Assembly: GCF_030297015.1 (NCBI RefSeq)
Contig: NZ_AP028056.1
Coordinates: 258,939 to 322,938 of the forward strand
DNA length: 64,000 bases
Direction: 5' to 3'
From: Brooklawnia propionicigenes
Lineage (GTDB): Bacteria; Actinomycetota; Actinomycetes; Propionibacteriales; Propionibacteriaceae
Numbering within the stretch: the stretch's first letter is position 1; every line of letters starts with the position of its first letter. This document shows, piece after piece, positions 1-9,312 of this stretch. Under the pieces are notes generated by a model that was not told the origin of the DNA, did no database searches, and saw only the letters and a list, made by a program, of their open reading frames with translations. A program made the position numbers and the translations under genes.

Positions 1-2
1 AT

Positions 3-590
3 GTCGCAGTGAAGGATTCGACATTCACCGTCGGACGCCGGGGGGTCGCCGGTAACTTCTTTGTGATGAAGGCCTGCGGCGCGAAAGCCGAGCAGGGCGC
101 CGATCTCGAAGAAGTCGTCCGGGTGGGCGAGAAGGTGAACTCGGTAACCCGATCCATGGGCATCGCACTCACCCCGTGCACTCCCCCGGCCAAAGGCGAA
201 CCACTGTTCCACCTGGCCGACGACGAGATGGAAGTCGGCGTCGGTATTCACGGCGAGCCCGGGCGACGCCGCGACAAGCTGGGCAGCGCCGACGAGATCG
301 TCGACGAGTTGCTCGAAGCCATCGTCCCCGATCTGCCCTACAACGAGGGCGACGAAGTCGCATTGATGGTCAACGGCCTCGGCGGTACTCCCATCTCGGA
401 GCTCTACCTGCTCTACGGCATCGCCCACCGCAAGCTCGCCGAGCGCGGGATCAAGGTCTGGCGCAGCTACGTCGGTGAGTACTGCACTTCGCTCGAGATG
501 GCCGGAGCATCCATCACCTTGGTGAAACTCGACGACGAGATCAAAGAACTACTGAGCGCACCCGCAGAGATCGCAATTCGGGTCTTCTGA
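3..590 (+). CDS. DhaK-type dihydroxyacetone kinase subunit, C-terminal part (5' truncated by window edge)
   Basis: The reading frame is open to the left edge, and the residues before the first possible GTG (position 9) already match the family, so the true start lies outside the window. About 195 residues remain of a DAK1 domain that is usually about 330 residues. Recognisable segments are GRRGVAGNFF, MGIALTPCTPPA and EVGVGIHGEPG; the last holds the histidine that binds the ketone substrate covalently in this family. The ATP donor (DhaL domain or phosphotransfer partner) is not visible. The next gene starts 27 bases downstream on the same strand. DAK1 proteins also act on tetruloses such as erythrulose, so dihydroxyacetone is only one possible substrate. 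The family is secure; the substrate is not. Confidence 0.85.
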   Translation, partial: VAVKDSTFTVGRRGVAGNFFVMKACGAKAEQGADLEEVVRVGEKVNSVTRSMGIALTPCTPPAKGEPLFHLADDEMEVGVGIHGEPGRRRDKLGSADEIVDELLEAIVPDLPYNEGDEVALMVNGLGGTPISELYLLYGIAHRKLAERGIKVWRSYVGEYCTSLEMAGASITLVKLDDEIKELLSAPAEIAIRVF

Positions 591-617
591 AAACCCTAAT
601 CACAACAGGAGGTTGCG

Positions 618-1430
618 ATGACAGAAATGAAAGTGCATGTCCTGTCCACCGGAGTCATGGAGACTGATCTGACCTGGCTCCTTCTCAAGGGCGGAAAGAC
701 CATCCGCGACCGGTATCACAAGAACGATCCGGTGGTCTGGGGCGACTGCCCCACGCATGCAGTGCTGATCGAACATCCAGAAGGACGTGTGCTGTGGGAC
801 ACCGGCGTGCCACGGGATTGGGAGACTCGCTGGGAGCCGACCGGTTTCCAGGATTTCTTCCCCGTCCGTGAACCGGTCGACGGGCCCGGCTACCTCGACA
901 CCGCACTGGCCGATCTCGACCTCGGCTTCGACGACATCGACATTCTGGTGCTGTCGCATCTGCACTTCGACCACGCGGCCAACGCGAAACTATTCAACCC
1001 GGCCAAGACGAAGATCCTTGCCAGCACGGCCGAGTTGGAGGGCGTGAAGTCGATCACCGGATACAGCCAGGGCGCGCACATCGTCTCCGACTACGACGGT
1101 CTGGCGATCGATGGAATCGCCGGCGATGACGAGATCCTGCCGGGCATCAGTGTGATCCAAACCCCCGGCCATACCTGGGGAACGATGTCGCTCAAGCTCG
1201 ATCTCGAGAACGACGGGACGAAGATCTTCACCTCGGATGCGGTCTACCTGTCCGACAGCTGGGGCCCGCCTGCGGTCGGTGCCGCGATCGTCTGGAACAA
1301 CCTCGCCTGGCTGGAGTCGGTGGACAAACTGCGCGGCATCGCCGATGCCACTGGCGCCGAGATGATCTTCGGCCACGACGCCGAGCAGAAGAAGACACTG
1401 AGATTCGCGCCCGCCGGGTACTACTCATAG
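618..1430 (+). CDS. metallo-beta-lactamase fold hydrolase, N-acyl homoserine lactonase-like
   Basis: This 270-residue protein carries the metal-binding signature HLHFDH at residues 114-119. Further likely ligands are H185 (TPGHTWG) and D207 (TSDAVY), plus a late histidine in FGHDAE. That is the two-metal layout of lactonase-type metallo-beta-lactamases such as AiiA. There is no signal peptide, so it is probably cytoplasmic. A clear ribosome binding site (AGGAGG) precedes the ATG. It lies between a DhaK-type kinase and a zinc ribbon/alcohol dehydrogenase pair, so opening of a sugar-acid lactone or a similar ester in a catabolic route is at least as likely as quorum quenching. The fold is certain; the substrate is unknown. 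Confidence 0.8.
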   Translation: MTEMKVHVLSTGVMETDLTWLLLKGGKTIRDRYHKNDPVVWGDCPTHAVLIEHPEGRVLWDTGVPRDWETRWEPTGFQDFFPVREPVDGPGYLDTALADLDLGFDDIDILVLSHLHFDHAANAKLFNPAKTKILASTAELEGVKSITGYSQGAHIVSDYDGLAIDGIAGDDEILPGISVIQTPGHTWGTMSLKLDLENDGTKIFTSDAVYLSDSWGPPAVGAAIVWNNLAWLESVDKLRGIADATGAEMIFGHDAEQKKTLRFAPAGYYS

Positions 1431-1437
1431 ACCAGCG

Positions 1438-1857
1438 ATGATTCTCTACGACTTCGTCTGCACGGACGGGCATGACTTCGAGGCCTTGATCGCCTCGATG
1501 TCGGACGATGCCCCGTCCTGCCCGGTCTGCCAGGCGCCGTCCAGACGGCGCCTGGCAAGGCTGAACATCGGTGGACGCGCCGATACCGGGGTTTCCCGCG
1601 ACCAGATGCCACGGTCATGGACGCAGACCGGCGCAGGTGACCGCGAGACCATCCGGCACTGGCACGAAGTCGCCGCCAAACGCGAGAAGCTCGAGGAGAG
1701 ACATCCCGAGCTGGCCGGCGACCGGCGCCCGATTCTGGCCCACGAGGGCATCTTCGCACGCAAGCCCCTTCGTGCTGGAGACGACATCGCGGCCGCCGTT
1801 CGTGACGCATCCTCACCCACGCAATCAGACACTCATAAGGACAAACAGCAACAATGA
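1438..1857 (+). CDS. small zinc-ribbon protein (FmdB/DUF1178-like)
   Basis: A 139-residue protein whose N-terminus reads MILYDFVCTDGHDFE, followed by CPVC near residues 33-36. The first knuckle is C-x3-H rather than C-x2-C, as in DUF1178-type relatives of the FmdB regulator. The rest is charged and low in complexity, without a recognised domain. It starts 7 bases after the lactonase-like gene, and its TGA overlaps the ATG of the alcohol dehydrogenase (ATGA), so the genes are probably translationally coupled. Small zinc ribbons of this type accompany amidase and other catabolic operons with a suspected regulatory or assembly role. No function is assigned. Confidence 0.6.
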   Translation: MILYDFVCTDGHDFEALIASMSDDAPSCPVCQAPSRRRLARLNIGGRADTGVSRDQMPRSWTQTGAGDRETIRHWHEVAAKREKLEERHPELAGDRRPILAHEGIFARKPLRAGDDIAAAVRDASSPTQSDTHKDKQQQ

Positions 1858-2963
1858 AGATCACAGGAGCAGTACTCGAAGAAATCGGGCGTCCGCGTCC
1901 GTACGCGGAATCGAAGCCGATCACCGTCTGTGAGCTCGAACTCGATCCGCCCGGCCCCGGTGAGGTGCTCGTCCGTATGGAGGCGGCCGGCATCTGCCAT
2001 TCGGATCTGTCGGTCGTCAACGGGAACCGGCCACGCCCGGTCCCGATGCTGCTGGGTCATGAGGCAGCCGGCATCGTCGAGCAACTCGGCGACGGCGTCG
2101 ACGACATCGAGGTCGGCCAGCGGGTCGTGATGGCTTTCCTGCCGCGCTGCGGCAAGTGCAAGAACTGCCTCACCGACGGCAAACTGCCATGTATCCCCGG
2201 AACCGCCGCGAACACCGCCGGTCGGCTGCTCACCGGCGGAGAACGCCTGCATCGCAACGGCCAGAAAGTGTTCCACCACCTCGGGGTGTCTGGATTCGCG
2301 ACCCATGCGGTGGTCGACCGCCGCTCCATCGTTCCGGTCGGGAGCGACATTCCGCCTCAGGTGGCGGCCGTCCTCGGCTGCGCAGTGCTCACCGGCGGTG
2401 GTGCGGTGATCAATGCCGGGGCTCCCGCCGATGGCGATACGGTCGCTGTTGTCGGGCTCGGTGGTGTGGGCATGGCCGCCCTCATCACGGCGCTGTCGCT
2501 GGGCAAGGGTGACGTCATCGGGGTCGATGCACTCCCGGACAAGCTGAAGCGGGCCACCGAACTCGGCGCGAGCGCGGTGTACACGCCCCAGGAGGCCATC
2601 GATGCCGGGGTGAAGGCACCTGTGGTCGTCGAGGCGGCAGGCCATCCGCGGGCCTTCGAGACCGCGGTGAAGCTCACCGATGTCGGCGGCATCACGGTCA
2701 CCGTCGGCCTGCCGGCTCCCGGAGCCGACGCGACCATCAGCCCGCTCGGGCTGACAGCTGAAGCCCGAACGATCATGGGCAGCTACCTCGGCTCCGCAGT
2801 CCCCGCCAGGGACATTCCGACCTACGCGCAGCTGTGGCGCGAAGGGAAGCTGCCGGTCGACGCGCTGATCTCGTCCATCATTACCCTGGACGAGATCAAC
2901 TCCGCGATGGATGCGCTGGCCGATGGTAAGGCCGTGCGTCAGGTCATCTTGTTCGACGCCTAG
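1854..2963 (+). CDS. zinc-dependent alcohol dehydrogenase (medium-chain, GroES-like)
   Basis: A 369-residue medium-chain dehydrogenase. The catalytic zinc site is visible as C48 (GICHSD) and H69-E70 (LLGHEAAG). The structural zinc loop is C99, C102, C105 and C113. The nucleotide-binding motif is GLGGVG near residue 200. All key residues are present. It should oxidise an alcohol or reduce an aldehyde with NAD(H). It is the last gene of the kinase-lactonase-zinc ribbon operon, and its start overlaps the zinc ribbon stop by 4 bases. With the kinase it suggests use of a short polyol or related compound; the substrate cannot be read from sequence. An AldA-type aldehyde dehydrogenase lies 3.6 kb downstream on the other strand. 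Confidence 0.85.
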   Translation: MKITGAVLEEIGRPRPYAESKPITVCELELDPPGPGEVLVRMEAAGICHSDLSVVNGNRPRPVPMLLGHEAAGIVEQLGDGVDDIEVGQRVVMAFLPRCGKCKNCLTDGKLPCIPGTAANTAGRLLTGGERLHRNGQKVFHHLGVSGFATHAVVDRRSIVPVGSDIPPQVAAVLGCAVLTGGGAVINAGAPADGDTVAVVGLGGVGMAALITALSLGKGDVIGVDALPDKLKRATELGASAVYTPQEAIDAGVKAPVVVEAAGHPRAFETAVKLTDVGGITVTVGLPAPGADATISPLGLTAEARTIMGSYLGSAVPARDIPTYAQLWREGKLPVDALISSIITLDEINSAMDALADGKAVRQVILFDA

Positions 2964-3039
2964 ACAAGGGCATTGATGGTGCCCGGAAGCCGGCCCCGAT
3001 CAGGTCCTTCCGGGCACCCCCGGCCCGTACACTCAGGAC

Positions 3040-4812
3040 GTGCCGAATCAGCGCGTCCAGCATGGTCCGACAGGTCCGTGGCCTCCACCGGCCGGACCGA
3101 TCCCAGAGCCCATGGCGCCCGGATCCCCCGCGCCCACCCCTGAACAACGACGACGCCGGACAGCCACCGTCAGTGTCATCGGCGTGGTCATCGCCCTCGT
3201 GTGGTCGGTGATTCTCGCCTCCCACAGCAGGCCGCCGACCGGTATGCCGGACGTCGAAGCCGGTCAGTACCTGGCCACGTCCGGACACCGCGAGTTCCTC
3301 AGCAACGGCCCACAGACGACGATCATCGAGACCTCGCATCTTCCGGGCGCGATCGCCTTCAGCGACCCACCCCTGATCATGCAGCAGGTTCTCGACACGA
3401 TCAGCTACGAACAAGCATCCGCCGGCTACTGGATACGCGAGATCTGGCAGACACGCTCCGCCATCACCTCCCGATTGCTCATGCTGAGTGATGATGCCGG
3501 TCTGGTGCTGTATGCAATCGACGGCACAGATCGGCTCGCCTTCGACAGCGGACTGGTCGAACTGCCCGCCGATGCGGTGCCCGGCGCGAGCTGGACGTCA
3601 CAGGCGACCGCGACCGACACCGATGGGGTCTCCACATCGTGGAGCCGGACCGGATCCATCGGATCCGCTGCCGAGCAAGGCTGCCTCGAGATCACCACCA
3701 CCGACCGCTATCGCGACACCGAAACCACCTCCGTGACGACCCGCTGCCCGCAGCGCGGCATCGTGGCCGTCGATCAGGCGGCCGCCGGTGAACCGCCGGC
3801 GGTCGACACATCCGGTCTTCGACTCCGACCGCATCCCGACCTCATGCCGGCCTCCGACCCCATCACCACGACCATCCTCACCGGAGAAGTCGCGATGGCT
3901 GTTGGCATGACGACCCCACCGGTGGCCGTCGGCGACGGGCTCGTTTTCGCGAACCGGACGAACGGTCAGCTCGATTTTGTCTCCCCCGGCGCGAATGGGC
4001 AATGGACGCTCAGCACGGTTCGTCGTCCGGGGCTCGATATGACGGCATCACTCGACGCCGGGGAGATGGTGGTCGCAGCCACCACCGATCGCGCCCTGGT
4101 CGCCTATGACAGGCACGGACGATGGGTCTGGCAAGCCGACCTACCTGACATTGCCAGCGATCTGTTCTGGGTGGACGATGAGGCGGCCGCGGCATTGACC
4201 CTTGACGGTCAGCTGACGATCTTCGCGGTCAGTGACGGGCGCACCATCCGGACGACCGACATGCCAGCCGGATCGACGGTCGGACCAGCCGTCGTCCAAG
4301 GCGATTCCGGGGCACTGATCGCCACCGCGTCCGAACGGCAGATCGCGATCCTGAACGCGGAGGATCGGGTCACCACGCTGGAGGTGCGAGACGACGTCCG
4401 CTCGCTGGCCATGACGCACCAGGCAGTGGTCGTCAGCGATGTGACCGCCGATCTCACCGCTTTCACGCTCGCGGGCGACCGGCTGTGGCGGGTCGGGATG
4501 CCCGACAGTTGCCGCCAACTCGTGGCGACCGACGAGCTGGTCGTCTGCCGGCTGCCGAACGCCATCGCTGCCATCGACCCCGCGTCCGGACGAGTCATCT
4601 GGCGAGCAGAGCTGTCGGCGCTGGCGATCTACGTCGCCGATGGCCAGATCCTGAGCATGGGACGCCAGACCACCACCCTGCTCAGTACCTCCGGTGACGA
4701 ACTCGGCTCCTGGCAGATCGAGCGCACAGCCTCCAACACCTGGGCGGTCCCGATGACCGGCGGCCTGCTCGTGACAAGCGACATCGGGGAGTTCGAATGG
4801 TGGCCAGCATGA
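3040..4812 (+). CDS. membrane-anchored PQQ-like beta-propeller protein, unknown function
   Basis: A 590-residue protein starting at GTG. It has a proline-rich cytoplasmic tail (residues 1-35), an arginine cluster, and one membrane segment at about residues 43-61. A large exported region follows. Its C-terminal half has quinoprotein-type propeller strands, for example YDRHGRWVWQADL and IDPASGRVIWRAEL. No PQQ-binding or catalytic residues are evident, so a structural or binding role is more likely than a dehydrogenase. The next gene, a polytopic membrane protein, overlaps its stop codon, so the two probably form a functional pair. I do not recognise the system. The upstream gap of 76 bases shows no clear ribosome binding site, and the start is moderately certain. 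Confidence 0.6.
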   Translation: MPNQRVQHGPTGPWPPPAGPIPEPMAPGSPAPTPEQRRRRTATVSVIGVVIALVWSVILASHSRPPTGMPDVEAGQYLATSGHREFLSNGPQTTIIETSHLPGAIAFSDPPLIMQQVLDTISYEQASAGYWIREIWQTRSAITSRLLMLSDDAGLVLYAIDGTDRLAFDSGLVELPADAVPGASWTSQATATDTDGVSTSWSRTGSIGSAAEQGCLEITTTDRYRDTETTSVTTRCPQRGIVAVDQAAAGEPPAVDTSGLRLRPHPDLMPASDPITTTILTGEVAMAVGMTTPPVAVGDGLVFANRTNGQLDFVSPGANGQWTLSTVRRPGLDMTASLDAGEMVVAATTDRALVAYDRHGRWVWQADLPDIASDLFWVDDEAAAALTLDGQLTIFAVSDGRTIRTTDMPAGSTVGPAVVQGDSGALIATASERQIAILNAEDRVTTLEVRDDVRSLAMTHQAVVVSDVTADLTAFTLAGDRLWRVGMPDSCRQLVATDELVVCRLPNAIAAIDPASGRVIWRAELSALAIYVADGQILSMGRQTTTLLSTSGDELGSWQIERTASNTWAVPMTGGLLVTSDIGEFEWWPA

Positions 4813-6503
4813 AGACCCAAGCCCGTGTGGTGGTCGATGCCCTCGACAAGATCTTCGTCGATCCGATCCGGTCGGGCCGGCCACGCCCGAAGGACTGGCA
4901 GCCGGGCCTGGCCCCCGTGATGGCGCTGGCCGCCGCCGGTTACCTCATCGGGGTTGTTCTGGTGCTCGGCGCTCCCTGGCTGCGCAGCGCCGATCGTCCT
5001 GTCGTCATCGAACGCGCCGAAGTGATCGGCAGCGCGTCGATGACTGTGCTGCTGTGGCTGGTCACCCTCACCTTGGCGGTCGGCCTGACCGCTGCCCTGC
5101 ATGTTCATCCCCTCCTGAAGCTGATCAGCATCATCGTCTTCCTGCTGCCGCTGACTCCGCAGCTGGCGCTCGGCACGGGTTCGCTCGCAGTCGTCGCGAG
5201 CGTCGGCGGAACCATCATCTTCTTTCTCATCCGGCGGCGTGGCAGCTTCGCCGGCTGGGAGTTCCCGGTGATCTGGATCTTGGTGAGCACGGGCGTGATG
5301 ATGCCGCTGATCTCCACCGGCAACTTCGGCTATGACATCCGCACATCGACGGTGCTGTTGATCCTCGCATTCATGAACTCGCTGGCCGTTCCGGCGCTCA
5401 TGATGACCGGCTATGCGGCAGCGCAGGTCGGGATCTCGTTCTCCCAGTGGATGGGCCTGCGGCTTTCCCAACTGATGCCTCGATACTTGTCGCTGGTCGC
5501 AATCTCCGTGCTCGGGCTCGGCAACCTAGGGTACGCGATCTGGTCGACCCACCAGCGGCGCCTCGGCTGGGAACTCGAGAACTGGATGGGTTCAGTACTG
5601 CTGGTGGCGCTCGCAGCGGGCATCATCGCGGTGCTGTGGTCGGGTCTGCCTGATCGAGGCACCTCGCCTCGTGATCCCGCCGATCCGGACGCGCTGGTAG
5701 ACAGCTGGACATCACAAGCGTTCGGGCTCGCATCGGTGACGCTGGCGTTCATGCTGCTCACCAGCCTCGGCGCCGTCGCCGGCGGTCTGGCCGATGTCTT
5801 CTTGGGTTCGCAGCCCGACTGGCTGGCCAACCTGTCGTCCAGCACCACCCTGGTCTTTCTCGTGCGCCTCGGCCAAGCCGCACTGGCCCTGTGGTGGGGT
5901 TGGCATCGCGCCCGCCGCGGCGACCGGGTCACGCCCGTCGTGCTCGGCGCCTATGCGGCGATCATGGCCATTTCGGCGCTCTCGGTACTCACCGCATGGG
6001 CATGGTTCGCGTGGGAAATAGAGCCCGCAGGAGTGCTGCTGCTAATGATCGGCGCGCTCATCTGGTGCACCGGACGCGGGGACGCCGGTGTGCACCAGGC
6101 GCTGATTCTCGCGTTGCTGGTCACGTTGTTCCGCTTCCGCGAGCCGCTGTCGGAGCCTGGCATGATCTTCGGTGCCGTCTCGGCGTCCGCGGTCTTGTTG
6201 ATCAGCCTGTTGTGGCGGGTGATGACCGATGGCGATCTGATGGCCGGAGATTCGAAAGCGCTCCCCCAGAGCTCTCGGGTGCTGGCGTTCGCGACGATGA
6301 CCCTCCTTGCGGTGCTGATCCTGGCGGTCACCGCGCAGATGCGCATTGAGACCACCGCGATTGACCAGTCGGGGATGGTTGGGTTGGGCGACATGACACT
6401 TGGCGGCGCCTTGTTCATGGCGGCGGGCATCGCCAGCCTGGTGGCGCTGTGGACCTACCGTCGTGGCGACGCGCTGACCGCAGGCCCGGTCCCGCGGTCA
6501 TGA
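4809..6503 (+). CDS. polytopic membrane protein, unknown function
   Basis: The protein is mostly hydrophobic, with roughly a dozen predicted membrane helices joined by short charged loops. I chose ATG 4809 because it overlaps the previous stop as ATGA; an in-frame ATG at 4797 would add four residues. No transporter or enzyme signature was recognised. It ends 40 bases from the convergent aldehyde dehydrogenase gene. Coupling to the beta-propeller gene suggests a membrane complex with a large extracytoplasmic sensor or scaffold. The gene is real judging by codon use and hydrophobic periodicity; the function is unknown. Confidence 0.6.
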   Translation: MKTQARVVVDALDKIFVDPIRSGRPRPKDWQPGLAPVMALAAAGYLIGVVLVLGAPWLRSADRPVVIERAEVIGSASMTVLLWLVTLTLAVGLTAALHVHPLLKLISIIVFLLPLTPQLALGTGSLAVVASVGGTIIFFLIRRRGSFAGWEFPVIWILVSTGVMMPLISTGNFGYDIRTSTVLLILAFMNSLAVPALMMTGYAAAQVGISFSQWMGLRLSQLMPRYLSLVAISVLGLGNLGYAIWSTHQRRLGWELENWMGSVLLVALAAGIIAVLWSGLPDRGTSPRDPADPDALVDSWTSQAFGLASVTLAFMLLTSLGAVAGGLADVFLGSQPDWLANLSSSTTLVFLVRLGQAALALWWGWHRARRGDRVTPVVLGAYAAIMAISALSVLTAWAWFAWEIEPAGVLLLMIGALIWCTGRGDAGVHQALILALLVTLFRFREPLSEPGMIFGAVSASAVLLISLLWRVMTDGDLMAGDSKALPQSSRVLAFATMTLLAVLILAVTAQMRIETTAIDQSGMVGLGDMTLGGALFMAAGIASLVALWTYRRGDALTAGPVPRS

Positions 6504-6542
6504 CGACCACGATGACCGGACCTGCGACCACCCCCTTGGCCG

Positions 6543-7976
6543 CTACGCTTCGACGTAGATCATCTGCGTACGGGTGAACTCCTCCACTCCGAGCGGACCA
6601 TCGGCGCCGCCGACGCCGGATTTGCGGGTACCGGCATGGAAGCCCTGCATGGCCTCGAAGTTCTCCCGGTTGATGTAGGTTTCGCCGAAGTCGATCTCCC
6701 GCATGCCCTTCATCGCGTTGGCGAGGCTGGCCGTGTACAGCGAGCTGGTCAGGCCGTACTCCGAGTCGTTGGCCTTCTGGATGGCCTCATCGAAATCATC
6801 GACCACCATGATCGGCAGCACCGGCCCGAAGATCTCGTCGCGGATCACCGGCATGTCCTGGGTGACGTCGGTCAGTACTGTCGGCTGGAAGTGGTGGCCC
6901 TGTCCACGATCGGCGACCTTGCCTCCGGTGAGCACGGTCGCGCCCTGCGCAACCGACGCGTCCACCATGGCACCGATGCGGCTGGCGGCGTTCGCATCGA
7001 TCAGGGCACCCATGTCAAGACCCTTGTCAACACTCGGATCACCGTAGGTGGTGGAGGCGATGGCCTCGGTCATTTTGCTGATGAACTCGTCGGCCACGCC
7101 GCGGGTGACGTACACGCGTTCGGCACAGTTGCAGACCTGGCCGGTGTTGATCACCCGCGAGGCCTTGATCGAGGCGACGGCGAGATCGAGGTCGGCATCG
7201 TCCAGGACGATGGCCGGCGCCTTACCGCCCAGTTCGAGGTTCACCTTGGTGACGTTCTTGCTGGCAGCGGCCATGATCGCTGACCCGACCGGAACCGAAC
7301 CGGTGAAGCTGACGATATCGACGCGCGGATCGGCCGACATCTGCTCACCGATTGCCCCGGACCCGGCGAGCATGCTGAATACTCCCCTGGGGAGCCCGAC
7401 TTCGGCGGCGACCTTCGCGAACTCCAAGGCGTTGATCGGTGTCACCGATGCTGGTTTGATCACGCATGTGTTGCCCGTGACCAAGGCCGGGGCCAGCTTG
7501 CGAGCGATGAGGAAGAACGGGAAATTCCACGGCAGAATGCCGACCGCCACACCCAGTGGCTTGCGGAGCACGAAGATCGATTCCTTCGGACGCGCGGAGT
7601 TCATCACAGAACCCTCGATGCGCAGCGCGAAGCCGGCCATGTAATCGAGGTAGTCGGCGGTGAACAGGACCTCGACATTTGCCAGCTCGGGAGTCTTGGA
7701 CTGCTCCTTGACGAGAATGTCGGTGAACATCGCCTCATGGGCGCGAATCGCCTGGGCGAGCTTCGTCAGGTAGGACGCCCGCTCCGGAGCCGGCGTCAAC
7801 GCCCAACTCTTCTTTGCGTCGAATGCGGCTTGCAGAGCGTCGTCCACGTCGGCCGGGGTCGCCCGCGGCGCATACGCCAGAACCTCGCCGGTCGCGGGGT
7901 TCTCCACGGGGATGGTCTGGTCAGTGGCTCTGAACTCTCCCGCGACGTAGTTGCGGTAAGTGGTCAATTCGGCCAT
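6543..7976 (-). CDS. aldA: aldehyde dehydrogenase, lactaldehyde/glycolaldehyde (AldA) type
   Basis: A 477-residue NAD-dependent aldehyde dehydrogenase. The catalytic cysteine lies in NTGQVCNCAERVYV and the general-base glutamate in LELGGKAP; the cofactor segment ILPWNFPFF is intact. The C-terminal stretch FGETYINRENFEAMQGFHAG is characteristic of E. coli AldA-type lactaldehyde dehydrogenases, which oxidise lactaldehyde and glycolaldehyde to the acids. Length matches the family. The start ATG has an AAGGAG ribosome binding site 6 bases upstream. It is a single-gene unit: the convergent membrane protein ends 40 bases away and the CHAD gene stops 67 bases upstream. Cooperation with the polyol-type operon at 0-3 kb is possible but unproven. 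Confidence 0.88.
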   Translation of the reverse strand: MAELTTYRNYVAGEFRATDQTIPVENPATGEVLAYAPRATPADVDDALQAAFDAKKSWALTPAPERASYLTKLAQAIRAHEAMFTDILVKEQSKTPELANVEVLFTADYLDYMAGFALRIEGSVMNSARPKESIFVLRKPLGVAVGILPWNFPFFLIARKLAPALVTGNTCVIKPASVTPINALEFAKVAAEVGLPRGVFSMLAGSGAIGEQMSADPRVDIVSFTGSVPVGSAIMAAASKNVTKVNLELGGKAPAIVLDDADLDLAVASIKASRVINTGQVCNCAERVYVTRGVADEFISKMTEAIASTTYGDPSVDKGLDMGALIDANAASRIGAMVDASVAQGATVLTGGKVADRGQGHHFQPTVLTDVTQDMPVIRDEIFGPVLPIMVVDDFDEAIQKANDSEYGLTSSLYTASLANAMKGMREIDFGETYINRENFEAMQGFHAGTRKSGVGGADGPLGVEEFTRTQMIYVEA

Positions 7977-8043
7977 GTCTTCTCCTTCTTCATCGACGGA
8001 TGGCCGCGCTGCACAGTGTCTGGCTAGCGAAGTCAGATGCGGC

Positions 8044-8907
8044 TCACACCGGCGGCTGTGCTGGTGCAGTTGCTAGTCTGCCCGAGTCGGCAGTCGATGC
8101 TGTTGCACTTTTTCGAGCATCTGCGACACGTTTCTCAGCAGCTTGCGACCTGCGCCGTTGCTCGTCCAGCGCGTACTCGGTGAGCTCTCCGGGACGCCCG
8201 GCCAGTACGCGTTCGACGATCACCGCATCTTGTACCATGCCGAGCAGGTCGGCCAGTTCGGCATAGTAACGGGCCGTGGCTGCTGCGCCTGATCTCGCGG
8301 CAGCCACCGATTCGTAGGCGTAGCGGGCAGCCTTTGCCCGGCGGCGAAGCAGGTGCAGGCCTGCCCATCGTCCCTCGGGGTGAGCGTCGACCTCCTGCCA
8401 CGCTTTGCCGACGCGCTGCTCCGCCCAGCCAACACGGCGCATGATCTGCTCGCGGGTGGGGCCCTTCCCCTTCCGGGCCTTCGATCGGCGCCACGGTTGG
8501 GCGACCATCACCCCGGCAAGATCCACCAGTGCAGCGGCGCGATCGCCGCCCAAGATCGTGATTGCCTCCTGCCGCAGGCTCTCCTGCTCGCCGGCGAGCT
8601 CGTCCAGCAGCGGCTTGGCGTCGGCGCGGTCGGCGAACAGCTCGGCCATGTGCTCATGGATGACCTCGGCATCCCTGGCCCGGCCGAGTTCGGAGTTGTA
8701 CCAGTCGAGCTCTGCCAGAAGCGCCTCTGCGAGCTGCGGACGAAGCAGCGGCCGGTAGACCCGGATGGTGGCTTTGAGGCGGCGGCCCGCGGCCCTCAAG
8801 TCGTGGATGGACTCAGGCTCGTTGGCGGTGACCGCCGCCGGAAGCTCGCGCATCAAGCCGATCTGCTCGATCCAGTACCCCTCAACGCTGCTCGCCGTCT
8901 TAGACAT
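8044..8907 (-). CDS. CHAD domain protein
   Basis: A 287-residue, almost entirely helical protein. SIHDLRAAGRRLKATIRVYRP near residues 32-52 and later Arg/Lys-rich helices are the conserved histidine and basic positions of CHAD domains. In other bacteria CHAD proteins bind inorganic polyphosphate, often together with CYTH phosphatases. No CYTH domain is fused here. The ATG is preceded by TTGGAGA. It is transcribed alone towards aldA. The polyphosphate role is inferred from the family only. Confidence 0.8.
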   Translation of the reverse strand: MSKTASSVEGYWIEQIGLMRELPAAVTANEPESIHDLRAAGRRLKATIRVYRPLLRPQLAEALLAELDWYNSELGRARDAEVIHEHMAELFADRADAKPLLDELAGEQESLRQEAITILGGDRAAALVDLAGVMVAQPWRRSKARKGKGPTREQIMRRVGWAEQRVGKAWQEVDAHPEGRWAGLHLLRRRAKAARYAYESVAAARSGAAATARYYAELADLLGMVQDAVIVERVLAGRPGELTEYALDEQRRRSQAAEKRVADARKSATASTADSGRLATAPAQPPV

Positions 8908-9099
8908 TCTCCAATCTTACGCTGACAAGCGAATTAGGGTTCGCACAAGGGGCCCACTTCGCTTCGCCCCCGGTGGGAGACGTCGTGGTAATCGCTTCGA
9001 TTGCCATCGTCAGGACGGTAGTTGCCCGCATGTTGCACTTTGCGAAGAAAAGAACCGCCTGACTTGGCCTATCGCCTTGTCAAGCGGCTTCAAAAGGGG

Positions 9100-9172
9100 C
9101 TCCCCGGACTGGACTCGAACCAGTAACCCTCTGATTAACAGTCAGATGCTCTGCCAATTGAGCTACCAGGGA
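9100..9172 (-). tRNA. tRNA-Asn (GTT anticodon)
   Basis: On the minus strand a 73-base cloverleaf can be drawn. The acceptor arm TCCCTGG pairs with CCGGGGA (one G-U), and the D arm is GCTCAATTGGCAGAGC. The anticodon stem TCTGA/TCAGA holds the loop CTGTTAA with anticodon GTT. The T arm is ACTGGTTCGAGTCCAGT and the discriminator base is G, as expected for asparagine. CCA is not encoded. The flanks (8908-9099 and 9173-9312) contain no gene I can support, and no integrase or duplicated tRNA 3' end is nearby, so it does not look like a used attachment site. Confidence 0.95.
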
Positions 9173-9312
9173 TTGGCGGTTGCGTCTCTCAACGCGAGAA
9201 CAAACGTTAGCAGAACCTCGACGGTTCCCCAAACTCGAGGAGACTCGCCCACTCAGCGGTGATGAACACCGCGGTCAAGCACCAGAGCCTTCCCGAATGG
9301 GCCCCTTCGCAG

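Noticed and set aside
618-1430. Quorum-quenching lactonase as a firm function
   Set aside because: The fold matches, but the gene sits in a catabolic operon and substrate specificity cannot be read from the metal motif.
9100-9172. tRNA-Asn as an integration site of a mobile element
   Set aside because: No integrase, duplicated tRNA end or change in gene content was found on either side.
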